Shown: piece after piece, positions 42,564 through 50,864 of the stretch
Layout of the letters: every line of letters begins with the position of its first letter
Position numbering within the stretch: position 1 is the stretch's first letter
Source: Streptomyces radicis
GTDB taxonomy: Bacteria; Actinomycetota; Actinomycetes; Streptomycetales; Streptomycetaceae
DNA: 64,000 bases
Reading direction: 5' to 3'
Assembly: GCF_003626575.1 (NCBI RefSeq)
Contig: NZ_RBDY01000014.1
Coordinates: forward strand, 1 to 64,000
Made by a program: the position numbers and the translations under genes
The notes under the pieces: generated by a model
The model's database searches: none
Seen by the model: only the letters and a program-made list of their open reading frames with translations
What the model was told of the DNA's origin: nothing

Positions 42564-43457
42564 TCACAGATCCTTACGCAGAGACGAGGCGACCGGGGGC
42601 TCCTGGGCGTCCGGCGGACGGCGCAGCACGGCTATCGCGCCCGAGACCGAGTGGCATGTCACGGATCCGGCGCCCGAGCCCAGGGTGCCGGAGAGGTGCC
42701 GGGCGCCCCACAGGCCCGAGACGCCGAGCTCGGTGAACGACGACGAGATCGCGCCGCTCGCGGTGCTCGCCTCCACCTTGGCGTCGAGCGGCTCCGCGAG
42801 CCGCAGCGCCATCTCGCCCGACACGGTGCTCAGCGCGATGTCGGCCGGGCGCCCCGCCGGGGCCAGGTCCACCACCATGCCGCCGCTCACCGTGTCGGCG
42901 CGCAGCACCGGGCTGCGGGCGTCGATCACGGTGAGCTGTCCCGACACGGAGTTGAAACGGAGGTCGCCGCCGAGGGCCTGGGCCTCCACATCGCCCGAGA
43001 CGGTGTCGGCGCGGACCGGGCCCCGCAGCCCGACCAGGGTGGTGCCGCCGCTGATGCCGCGCACATCGGCCCGGCCCGTGATGCCGCTGACGACCGCGGA
43101 GGCGCCGACCACCCCGACGCTCACCCTGACCGCGGCGGGGACCGAGACGGAGACGACCGCGCTGCGCCGCCACCCCTTGCGGTCGAGCCACGTGAGCCAG
43201 CCCTTCCACGGCAGGTCGTCGTACGCGATGGTGAGCTTGCGCCCCGAGCGCCTGACGATCACCGGCGGGCCCGCGACCTCGCTGATCTCGGCGCGCGTCG
43301 CGGGGCCCTCGGTGCCCACCACATTCACCGCGCCGTTGACCAGGCGCACCTCGAGCTCGTCGAAGCGCTCGTCGTCGAACGTGAGCGTCCGCGCCCCGGC
43401 GACGGACCATGTCGCGTCGGCGGCGGACCCGGACTCGGATGTGGACCTGGCCGTCAT
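42564..43457 (-). CDS. DUF4097 family beta-strand repeat protein
   Basis: A 297-residue protein. The repeated beta pattern (ADTVSGDVEAQALGGDLRFN, SVSGQLTVIDARSPVLRADT, VSGGMVVDLAP, LSTVSGEMALRLAEP, STASGAISSSF, HSVSGAIAVL) is the right-handed beta-helix of DUF4097, with TVSG at each turn. There is no signal peptide or enzyme motif. ATG 43457 follows GGGGAGG; the longer frame runs into the operator. In streptomycetes this gene is often paired with a PadR regulator, as here. Function unknown; a role in envelope or stress response is guessed. Confidence 0.8.
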   Translation of the reverse strand: MTARSTSESGSAADATWSVAGARTLTFDDERFDELEVRLVNGAVNVVGTEGPATRAEISEVAGPPVIVRRSGRKLTIAYDDLPWKGWLTWLDRKGWRRSAVVSVSVPAAVRVSVGVVGASAVVSGITGRADVRGISGGTTLVGLRGPVRADTVSGDVEAQALGGDLRFNSVSGQLTVIDARSPVLRADTVSGGMVVDLAPAGRPADIALSTVSGEMALRLAEPLDAKVEASTASGAISSSFTELGVSGLWGARHLSGTLGSGAGSVTCHSVSGAIAVLRRPPDAQEPPVASSLRKDL

Positions 43458-43484
43458 CGGACCTCCCCTGGCTGCGGACACACA

Positions 43485-43519
43485 GATATATCGCGTCCTC
43501 AAGGACACGATATATCGCG
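43485..43519 (-). promoter_or_regulatory. Direct repeats GATATATCGCG, probable PadR operator/promoter
   Basis: GATATATCGCG occurs at 43485-43495 and 43509-43519, 24 bp apart, the second within the perfect palindrome CGATATATCG (43508-43517). Between them GTCCTCAAGGAC is another palindrome. The site is the most AT-rich DNA nearby and lies 28 bases before the DUF4097 start, so it probably contains the -10 region bound by the PadR protein. Confidence 0.65.
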
Positions 43520-43535
43520 TGACGCGGAAGTCAAG

Positions 43536-43778
43536 TCACGGTGTCGCGAGCGGCCCCTCGCCCTCGCCGCCGTCACCCTCGCCCTCGCCGCCGTCACCCT
43601 CGTCGTCCTCCTCGTCGTCGAGGCGGGCCAGCCACGTGGCCAGGCGCTCGACCGGCACCTCGAAGTCGGGGTTGAGATCGACGAACGTCCGCAGCTGGTC
43701 GGCCAGCCACTCGAGCGTGACCTCCTCATCGCCGCGCCGCCGCGCGAGCTCCTCGATACCGCGGTCCGTGAAGTACAC
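43536..43778 (-). CDS. DUF6104 family small acidic protein
   Basis: An 80-residue protein beginning VYFTDRGIEELARRRGDEEV and continuing TLEWLADQLRTFVDLNPDFE, a sequence I recognise as the conserved DUF6104 core of streptomycetes. The C-terminus is a very acidic Gly/Glu/Asp tail made of two 7-residue repeats (EGDGGEG). GTG 43778 has GGGAG upstream. No function is known. It is divergent from the protease/VMAP gene 100 bases away and may be the last conserved core gene before the island. Confidence 0.75.
   Translation of the reverse strand: MYFTDRGIEELARRRGDEEVTLEWLADQLRTFVDLNPDFEVPVERLATWLARLDDEEDDEGDGGEGEGDGGEGEGPLATP
43555..43602 (-). repeat. 21-bp tandem repeat in the DUF6104 gene tail
   Basis: CCCTCGCCCTCGCCGCCGTCA is repeated at 43555-43575 and 43576-43596, with a partial third copy. 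In frame it encodes the acidic EGDGGEG repeat; the number of copies probably varies between strains. Confidence 0.75.
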
Positions 43779-43878
43779 GACGTGCTCCCGTGCGCCGTTG
43801 GGGAAGGAAAAGCCCAGGATAGGCACGTGCGCGTACCGGCGGTTAACCTGCAAGCACACCGCGACGACGGGGGGTCGG

Positions 43879-45981
43879 ATGGCATGGACGGACAACGGGG
43901 GCGCACAGCCGATGGATGTGAACCCCTTCGAGATCCTCGCGCCTCTCGCCGCTGACGCCACGGTACGCATCCATGAGCCGCCCACCGGGTATGACGGGGG
44001 CGAGCCGGTGACACGGCCCTGGGGCAGCGGCTTCTTCATCGCCCCAGGCTGGGTCCTCACCTGCGCCCATGTAGCACTCCACGGGGGAACGAACGGGGGA
44101 ACGGACGGACGGCAAGGCCAGGGAGGAGCGCGCGAAGTGGGCCTGAGCTTCCGGGGAGCGCGCCGGCCGGTCACCGGCCGGGTCGAGTGGGCGCGCCCCG
44201 AGGAGAACGCCACCGGCGGCCCCTGGCCCGCGCCCGACCTGGCGCTGATCCGCCTCATCGAGCCCGTGGCCCACCCGTGCGTCTGGCTCAGCGAGCGGAC
44301 CGCGAGCGTCTTCACGCGCAGCGAGGTCGCGTTCTTCGGCTGCCAGGAGACCGCGGACGGCGTCCAGGACGTCAACGGACGCTGCACGATCCGGGGGGAG
44401 TTGGGCACCGACGGGCTCATGAAGCTGGGCGGCGAGGACGAGTTCCCCGAGGCCGTCTCCGGCGGCCCCGTGGTGGACCTGCGCCGCGGCGAGGTGATCG
44501 GCGTGCTCAAGGCCCGCCGCACCGCGGGGCGCGACGGCGGACTGGCCACGTCCGTCGTCCAGTTGCGCAGGATGCCGGGGTCGGGCGAGGACGGCGACGA
44601 CCTCTACCAGCGCGTCCTGCACGCCCACGACCGCTACCACGCCGCGCGCCACCTCGACGTCGGCGACGCCGCCCTGCGCACGTGGACCGACGCGCAGAGC
44701 GAGCTGCGGGCCGGGCACGGGCGCGCCCTGACCCCGGGGCAGCGCGTCGAACTGCTGGGCCTGCTCTCCGAGTTGCCTCCGCCGGTCTCCACCAGGCGCC
44801 TCGACGACCTGGTCACCCCGTTGATCGGCCGCCCCTACCAGGGCACCGTCCCCGCCCCGCGCGGCTGGCGCGACGGCCTGGGCAGGCTCTACACCGCGGA
44901 GCCGGGGACCGACGAGCTCAAGACCGTGCTGCGGTACGCCGTCCACGCCGCGACCGCCGACCGCCCCTACCCGGCCGCGGGCGACGCCGAGAGCCGCCTG
45001 CTGCGTTGGGCCGCGAGCACCGCGGCCAGCGCCGAGCTGCCCCGCTGGTTCCGCACCTCGCTCCACCTGGAGGAGGCCGAGCGCGTCCGCGTCCGCGCCG
45101 CCGCCACCCGCCCTGGGCCCGATCCCTGGGACTTCGAGCCCCGCCCCGGCGAGGACAGCGCCGAGGTGTGGCAGAGCCCGTACGTGCTCCTGGAGATCAC
45201 CCCGCACAGCTGGGAACGCGGCCGCTACGACTGGCGCGTGTGCGTGGGCCGCGGCGCCGAGGAGCTGGTCTCGATCGACGAGGACCACCGCGAGCGGGGC
45301 CCCGCCGCCCTGCCGAGGCGGCTGCGCGCCGCGCTCGAGGAGGCGTTCCGCCGCGTCGACGAGCCCGAGCAGCCGGTGCCGCTCCAGGTCGGCCTGCCCT
45401 ACTCGCTCCTCGGCTTCCCCGTCGAGGAGTGGCGCCTGGTCCCCGGCGGCCCGAGGCTCGGCGAGCAGCGGCCCGTCGTCATCCGCTGCACCACCCCGGT
45501 CCCCGAGGCGGAGGACAACGACGAGGTGCGGGCCCTGCGCCTGGCCCGCTGGACCAAGGTCCATGTGGGCCGCGTGACCCCCGACATACTCGACTGCCTC
45601 GACGCCACCGCGAGGTCGCTGCCCGAGCCCGCGGTGCTCATCAGCCGCGACCCCGCGACCGTTCCGATCCTGTGCCACACCCCGTCGACGGGAGGCGAGC
45701 CCGCGGCGCTGCTTCGGGTCATGACGAGTGGGTACAACGTCATCCTGTGGCGCCGCGAGATCACCGACCGGGAGCGGAGCTGCGCGGACTTCCACCGGGG
45801 CGTGGACCGCGCGGTCACCGGCGCGGGCCACGCGGGTCGGCTGCCCGACGCGGTGCGGAGGCTGCGCGCGGACATGGCGGACGAGGCGCCAGGTTCCCAC
45901 TGGGCCAAGGGACTCGCGCTGCTCTACTCCGATCCGAACCGCCCCATGCCCGGCATGGACGAGCCGCTGGTGACGCTGTGA
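43879..45981 (+). CDS. Trypsin-like serine protease fused to VMAP-type C-terminal domain
   Basis: A 700-residue protein. The N-terminal S1-like protease has a complete triad: His64 in GSGFFIAPGWVLTCAHVAL, Asp120 in APDLALIRL and Ser194 in EAVSGGPVVDLRRGEVIG. There is no signal peptide, so it is probably cytosolic. Residues about 245-330 are helical linker; the C-terminal 350 residues (WQSPYVLLEITPHSWERGRY, LPYSLLGFPVEEWRLVPGG, LARWTKVHVGRV, HWAKGLALLYSDPNRPMPGM) match VMAP-C, the vWA-MoxR-associated region. ATG 43879 has a G-run upstream; ATG 43912 is an alternative. It is followed by MoxR and SAV_2336 genes. The protease might be activated by the ATPase module; the substrate is unknown. Confidence 0.78.
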   Translation: MAWTDNGGAQPMDVNPFEILAPLAADATVRIHEPPTGYDGGEPVTRPWGSGFFIAPGWVLTCAHVALHGGTNGGTDGRQGQGGAREVGLSFRGARRPVTGRVEWARPEENATGGPWPAPDLALIRLIEPVAHPCVWLSERTASVFTRSEVAFFGCQETADGVQDVNGRCTIRGELGTDGLMKLGGEDEFPEAVSGGPVVDLRRGEVIGVLKARRTAGRDGGLATSVVQLRRMPGSGEDGDDLYQRVLHAHDRYHAARHLDVGDAALRTWTDAQSELRAGHGRALTPGQRVELLGLLSELPPPVSTRRLDDLVTPLIGRPYQGTVPAPRGWRDGLGRLYTAEPGTDELKTVLRYAVHAATADRPYPAAGDAESRLLRWAASTAASAELPRWFRTSLHLEEAERVRVRAAATRPGPDPWDFEPRPGEDSAEVWQSPYVLLEITPHSWERGRYDWRVCVGRGAEELVSIDEDHRERGPAALPRRLRAALEEAFRRVDEPEQPVPLQVGLPYSLLGFPVEEWRLVPGGPRLGEQRPVVIRCTTPVPEAEDNDEVRALRLARWTKVHVGRVTPDILDCLDATARSLPEPAVLISRDPATVPILCHTPSTGGEPAALLRVMTSGYNVILWRREITDRERSCADFHRGVDRAVTGAGHAGRLPDAVRRLRADMADEAPGSHWAKGLALLYSDPNRPMPGMDEPLVTL

Positions 45982-46104
45982 GGGGCGGCGCCGCCCGCGG
46001 CCCCACGAGGGCTTGCCGAAGCGAGGTACGGACCCGGCGATTCCCCGGTACGGTCGGGGCACGTTCAGCTGCCCGGACGGTGGACGAGCGACGAGGAGCA
46101 CACT

Positions 46105-47175
46105 GTGGCAGTGTCTGAGACGAACCCCGGCCCCCCCGACGGCGCTGCCCCCGGTGAGCCGCCGGACCGGGAGTGGCTCATCTACCGAGGCGCGGGCGAG
46201 CCGCACGACGGCATCCGCTCGCTGCCCAAGCCGCCGCCCTGGCGGGACTTCGACGGCCAGCCGCTCGTCGCCCCGGGACCCGCGGCCGACAGCGCCTCGA
46301 CGCGGCGGCTCGGCGCGTACCGGCACCTGGCCGAGATGCACCGGCCGAGCGCCGACGAGCTGGAGATCATCAACGCCGCGCTCTATCTGCGCCGCCCCCT
46401 GCTGGTCACCGGCAGCCCGGGCACGGGGAAGAGCACGCTGGCCCACGCGGTCGCGTACGAGCTGGGCCTGGGGCGTGTGCTGCACTGGCCCATCGTCAGC
46501 CGCACCACGCTGGTCGACGGCCTGTACCACTACGACGCGATCGCCCGCCTCCAGGACATGCAGATCGCCGCGACCAGCAGGGCCGCGGGCAGCCCCGCCG
46601 CCGTCCCCGGCGGCATCGGCAGCTATCTGCGCCTCGGCCCGCTCGGCACCGCGCTGCTCCCCACGGCCGCCCCCCGCGTGCTGCTGATCGACGAGCTCGA
46701 CAAGAGCGACATCGACCTGCCGAACGACCTGCTGAACGTGCTGGAGGAGGGCGAGTTCGCGATACCGGAGCTCGAGCGCCTCGCCGAGCGCGAGCCCGAG
46801 GTCGAGGTGCTGACCGACGACGGCGCCAAGGTGACCGTGCGGGACGGCCGGATCCGCTGCCACGCGTTCCCCTTCGTCGTCCTGACGAGCAACGGCGAGC
46901 GCGACTTCCCCGCGCCCCTGCTGCGCCGCTGCATCCACCTCGAGCTCGGCCAGCCCGACCACGAGCGCCTGGCCACCGTGGTCCGCGCCCACCTGGGGGA
47001 CGAGCTGACCCGGGTGGGGGAGGACCTGATCGCCCGCTTCCTCGAGCGTTCCCGCACCGAGCAGCTGGCCACCGACCAGCTGCTGAACGCCATATACCTC
47101 ACCCACTACGCCGAGCCGCCCACCAGGGACCGGCTGGCCGACACCCTGATCCAGCGACTCGACCGGCCGAGGTAG
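46105..47175 (+). CDS. MoxR-type AAA+ ATPase of a vWA-MoxR-VMAP module
   Basis: A 356-residue AAA+ ATPase. Walker A is GSPGTGKS (103-110), Walker B VLLIDELDKSD (192-202), and sensor 1 FPFVVLTSNGERDFPAPLLR with the RCIHLEL continuation. The first 80 residues are disordered and include EWLIYRGAGEPHDGIRSLPK, a lead seen in MoxR proteins beside SAV_2336 genes. GTG 46105 has GAGGAG upstream. It is six bases from the SAV_2336 gene, so the two are coupled. MoxR proteins remodel vWA partners using ATP. Confidence 0.85.
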   Translation: MAVSETNPGPPDGAAPGEPPDREWLIYRGAGEPHDGIRSLPKPPPWRDFDGQPLVAPGPAADSASTRRLGAYRHLAEMHRPSADELEIINAALYLRRPLLVTGSPGTGKSTLAHAVAYELGLGRVLHWPIVSRTTLVDGLYHYDAIARLQDMQIAATSRAAGSPAAVPGGIGSYLRLGPLGTALLPTAAPRVLLIDELDKSDIDLPNDLLNVLEEGEFAIPELERLAEREPEVEVLTDDGAKVTVRDGRIRCHAFPFVVLTSNGERDFPAPLLRRCIHLELGQPDHERLATVVRAHLGDELTRVGEDLIARFLERSRTEQLATDQLLNAIYLTHYAEPPTRDRLADTLIQRLDRPR

Positions 47176-47181
47176 GCCGCC

Positions 47182-50100
47182 ATGTCCGCACCGGCCGACC
47201 GGCCAGGCGAGCACTGGCCAGGGGACCGGCCGGAAGACCGGCCGGGGGAGGAGCTGACGACGCTGATCCGCGCCCTGCGCCGCGCGGGTCTCGATCCTGA
47301 CTGGTCGGGTCTTGCCGACGCGCTGTGGCTCGCGCAGTTCTCGCGGCCGACCGCCGCCCCTGGGGACGGCGGCCCCGGCGGTGCGGCGGGCGCCGAGCCG
47401 CCGGGGGACCGCGCGGGGCTCCCGCCCCGGCGCCCAGGACGGGACGGCGGCGCGGGCGACGAGGACGATCCGGCGCGCACCACGACGCGCCCCCTCGGAC
47501 GGCCGCCGCGCGCGGAGGACGAGACCGTCAGGCTGTACGCGGACCCCGTAGGCTCGGGGCACCGGAGCCCAGGGCTGCCCGACGACGCGCTGCGCGTGGG
47601 GGTTCCGGCGGCCAGGGCACTGCCCAGCCTGCTCGACCTGGAGCGCGCCCTGCGCCCGCTCCAGCGCTACCGCCCGCCCGTCAGGCCGCCGCGCCGCGCC
47701 TCGGCGCGGGCCCTGGACGAACGGGAGACCGTGGAGCTGACCGCCCGCGCCGGCGGCCTGCTGACCCCCGCGTTCCGCGAGGAGTCACGGGCCCAGACGG
47801 AGATCCAGCTGCTGATGGACGCCGCGCCCGCCATGCGGGTGTGGCAGGGCATGCTGATGGAGCTCTCCCAGGTGTTCGGCCGGTTGGGGGCCTTCCGCGA
47901 CATCCAGCTGCACTACCTCCACGAGTCGCCCGACGGCTCGCCCGCCGTCAGCCGCGGCTTCGACCCCGCGACGGCGCCGCTCCGCCCCGCCACCCAGCTC
48001 CAGGACCCGACGGGGCGGCGGCTCACCGTCGTGGTGAGCGACTGCACCGGGCCGCTGTGGCGGGAGGGCATCGCGCACCGGCTGCTGCACCGGCTGGCCG
48101 CGCACGGCCCGGTCGCCGTGGTCCAGCCGCTGCCGGGTCGGCTGTGGCCGCGCACCCGGCTGCCCGTGGCGCACGGCCTGCTGCGCCGTGAGGAGGGGCC
48201 CGCGGGCTCCGCCAGGCTGCGGTTCACCTCGGAGGGCCCCGACTGGTCCGAGCCGCGCCCCGGCGCCGTCGCCATCCCGGTGCTGCCGCCCACCCCGGCC
48301 GCGCTCGGCGCGTGGGCCGGGCTGCTGTCCCGCCCCGGCGCGGGCGCCGTGCCCGCCGCCGTCGGCTGGGTGCGCGCCGACCAGCCGCCCGCCGCGGCGC
48401 CGAGGGCCGGTGGACCGCCGCGCACGCCCGGCGCGTTGATCGGCCGGTTCCGCGCGACGGCCTCGCCCACGGCGGGGCAGCTGGCCGTCCACCTGGCCGC
48501 CGCCCCGCTCTACCTGCCGGTGATGCAGCTGGTCCAGCGCACCATGCTGCCGGGATCGGGCCCGGCCGAGCTGTCCGAGGTGCTGCTCAGCGGGCTGCTG
48601 CGCAGGCGCGACGGCTCGTCGGGCGACGGCTGGTGGTACGAGTTCGTCGACGGCGTCCACGACGAGCTGCTGCGCGAGCTGGGGCACGACGAGGCGCTGC
48701 TCGTGCTCAAGCACTGCTCGGGCTATGTCGAGCAGCGGTTCGGCAAGACCGGGCCCAACTTCCCCGCCCTCGCGCTCGCCCAGCTCTCGGGCGAGGGCGA
48801 CCGCTCCGCGTTCGACCCGGACGCCGCGGACCCCGACGAGGGCGAGGGGCCGGACGACGAGGAGCGGCGCGCGGCGCGCCCTTTCGCCGAGGTGGCCGCC
48901 AAGCTGCTGCGCCGCTTCCTGCCCGAGGAGCCGCTGCCGTTCGCCGGGCCGAGGACGGCGGGCGACGGCGGCTCGTCCGCGGTGATCGCCCAGGCGCGGG
49001 CGCTGGCCGAGCGGTTCGACGCGGACGGCAAGGTCGCGCACCAGCTCGACGCCGTGCGGCTGCTGCGCGGCGCCACCGAGGCGCAGCGCGCCGAAGGCCA
49101 TGGCACCGACCCCGAGCTGTGGAGCGAGCTGGCCGAGCAGCTGCTGCGGCTGTGGCGCGCGCAGCGCGACGGCGACCTGCTGACCGAGGCGGACAACGCC
49201 GCGCGCACGGCCGTCGCGCACCCCGGGTCGCTCGCCGCGAGGACCGCGCTCGCCCGCGTCCACCACGCGGCGGCGGGGGAGCGCAGGGCGGCGGGGGACA
49301 CCAAGCAGGCGCTCGAGCTGTGGGGGCGCGCCGACCGGGAGTTCGCGGCGGTCTGGGCCACGCCTGGGCTCGACCACCGGCTGGCCGTCGACCTCACCCT
49401 GGAGCGCATCCAGGTGCTCTACGAGCAGTGGCGGCTCACGCGTGACTCCGCGCTCCTCCAGGAGAGCATCGGCGTCCTCGAGGCCGTCGCCGAGTCCTGG
49501 CCGCCCGACGACCCGCAGCCCAGCGGGCTGCCGCTCGCCCACGGCCGCGCGCTGCTGCGCCTGGCCGCCACCGCCGCCGGTACCGAGCAGGCCACGGTGT
49601 ACGCGGGGCAGGCGGTCGAGCTGCTGCGGCAGGGCTGCTGGACGCTCGAATCGGAGAACGCGCCGGGCGCACGCCGGGTGCGCGCGCTGCTCGACCTGGT
49701 CGACGCGCTGCTGCTGACCGAGGACGACTGGCTGTGGGCCGAGGAGGTCGTCGCCCAGGCCCACAGGCTGGCGGAGGAGCGCGGCCAGATCGCCGCGTGC
49801 CACGTGCGCGCCGGGCGCCTGCGGGTGCGCAGGTACGAGGCCGACGGCGACCCTGCCGATCTCGAGGCGGCGGCCCGCAGGTTCGAGGAGGCGGGGCGCG
49901 CGGCGTCGCGGGACCGCGCCGACTACAGCGACCTGATCGCGGAGTGGGGCGCCACGCTGCTGCGGCGGGCCACCATCCCCGGTGGGGGCGCGTTCATCTC
50001 ACGGGCCGTGCGCGTGCTGCGCGACTGCCGGATGGAGACCCCCGCGGGCGACCCGCGGCTGCCGCACCGGCTGCTGATGCTCGGCCAGGCCCTCATCGCC

Positions 50101-50571
50101 CGCTACCGCGAGGACGAGAGCCTGGTGGACCTGCGCGAGGCCGAGCACCTCTTCGGCCGCGCGGCCCACGACGCCGAGACCGAACTGACCGCGGCCCGCG
50201 CCTGGTTCGCGCTCGCCGAGACCCACCGCAGGGCCTACCGCCACATCCTGCGGCCCGAGCGGCTCGACCAGGCGGCGCAGGCGTACACGAGCACCGCGCG
50301 CGCCGCCAGGGACGCCACCGCCGACCCGGCCGACCCCGACGAGCCGCTGCGCCTCGCGGCGCGGGCGTTCCACCGCAGGGGCCTGGTCCTCGAGGTCGCG
50401 CGGCGCCCGCTCGCCGCCGGGGAGGCGTACGAGGCGGCGCGGCGGCTCTGGACGCGCCTCGGCGCCCCCGGCGGCCACTCCGACCCCGAGGGCAACAGGA
50501 TCCACGGTGAGTACGCGGAGGAGGCACGGGAGACGGACGCGCGCCTGGAAGCGCTTCGACGCGACCGTTGA
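47182..50571 (+). CDS. SAV_2336-type protein, vWA-like domain plus helical repeats
   Basis: A 1129-residue protein matching the SAV_2336 N-terminal family. It opens LTTLIRALRRAGLDPDWSGL; a disordered acidic/Pro-rich segment (about 60-130) follows; then a vWA-like region (about 203-420) with QTEIQLLMDAAPAMRVWQGM, where a degenerate MIDAS Asp213 sits, and RRLTVVVSDCTGPLW. Segment FVDGVHDELLRELGHDEALLVL and the following VxxQRFGKTGPNFPALAL are shared features. The C-terminal 500 residues are TPR-like helices. It is coupled to MoxR and is the likely client of that ATPase, and the helices could bind effectors or the peptide product. Confidence 0.8.
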   Translation: MSAPADRPGEHWPGDRPEDRPGEELTTLIRALRRAGLDPDWSGLADALWLAQFSRPTAAPGDGGPGGAAGAEPPGDRAGLPPRRPGRDGGAGDEDDPARTTTRPLGRPPRAEDETVRLYADPVGSGHRSPGLPDDALRVGVPAARALPSLLDLERALRPLQRYRPPVRPPRRASARALDERETVELTARAGGLLTPAFREESRAQTEIQLLMDAAPAMRVWQGMLMELSQVFGRLGAFRDIQLHYLHESPDGSPAVSRGFDPATAPLRPATQLQDPTGRRLTVVVSDCTGPLWREGIAHRLLHRLAAHGPVAVVQPLPGRLWPRTRLPVAHGLLRREEGPAGSARLRFTSEGPDWSEPRPGAVAIPVLPPTPAALGAWAGLLSRPGAGAVPAAVGWVRADQPPAAAPRAGGPPRTPGALIGRFRATASPTAGQLAVHLAAAPLYLPVMQLVQRTMLPGSGPAELSEVLLSGLLRRRDGSSGDGWWYEFVDGVHDELLRELGHDEALLVLKHCSGYVEQRFGKTGPNFPALALAQLSGEGDRSAFDPDAADPDEGEGPDDEERRAARPFAEVAAKLLRRFLPEEPLPFAGPRTAGDGGSSAVIAQARALAERFDADGKVAHQLDAVRLLRGATEAQRAEGHGTDPELWSELAEQLLRLWRAQRDGDLLTEADNAARTAVAHPGSLAARTALARVHHAAAGERRAAGDTKQALELWGRADREFAAVWATPGLDHRLAVDLTLERIQVLYEQWRLTRDSALLQESIGVLEAVAESWPPDDPQPSGLPLAHGRALLRLAATAAGTEQATVYAGQAVELLRQGCWTLESENAPGARRVRALLDLVDALLLTEDDWLWAEEVVAQAHRLAEERGQIAACHVRAGRLRVRRYEADGDPADLEAAARRFEEAGRAASRDRADYSDLIAEWGATLLRRATIPGGGAFISRAVRVLRDCRMETPAGDPRLPHRLLMLGQALIARYREDESLVDLREAEHLFGRAAHDAETELTAARAWFALAETHRRAYRHILRPERLDQAAQAYTSTARAARDATADPADPDEPLRLAARAFHRRGLVLEVARRPLAAGEAYEAARRLWTRLGAPGGHSDPEGNRIHGEYAEEARETDARLEALRRDR

Positions 50572-50682
50572 ATACCCTTGCGCCCCTTGCGCCCCCTCAC
50601 GCGCAGAGGAGGGTTTCTCGCACGCCCCTGGCGGGAATCTCCGGTTGGCCCCATTGGCGCGCCGTTCCCCGGAGAGGACACC

Positions 50683-50850
50683 ATGAGCGACGCACGCGAG
50701 CCGCTGCCTGATCTGCTCGGGCTCAGCCTTGCCGAGCTGCGCGACCTGGACCACCCGGTGCTCACCGAAGTGCTCGATGACCTGAGGGATCGCGTGGTCG
50801 GCCGGCGGGACGGGCTGTGGGGGTTCACGCAGTTCGACGACATCGCCTGA
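50683..50850 (+). CDS. FxsA-like RiPP precursor peptide (55 residues)
   Basis: A 55-residue peptide beginning MSDAREPLPDLLGLSLAELR, with a helical leader (LAELRDLDHPVLTEVLDDLR) and the C-terminal core GLWGFTQFDDIA. GGAGAGG precedes ATG 50683 by five bases. The leader pattern LxELRxLDHPVLxEVL is what I associate with FxsA precursors, which lie directly before FxsB-type radical SAM genes, as here (14 bases). The named C-terminus FxSxx is not present: the last residues are F48-T-Q and F51-D-D, both fitting the general aromatic-x-polar pattern that cyclophane-forming radical SAM enzymes crosslink. Modification sites are inferred. Confidence 0.72.
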   Translation: MSDAREPLPDLLGLSLAELRDLDHPVLTEVLDDLRDRVVGRRDGLWGFTQFDDIA

Positions 50851-50864
50851 GAACGCCTGATCCT

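Noticed and set aside
50633..50659. GGGAAT before the RiPP precursor as a sigma-R promoter.
   Set aside because: The bases 18-19 nt downstream are not GTT, so the -10 element is missing.
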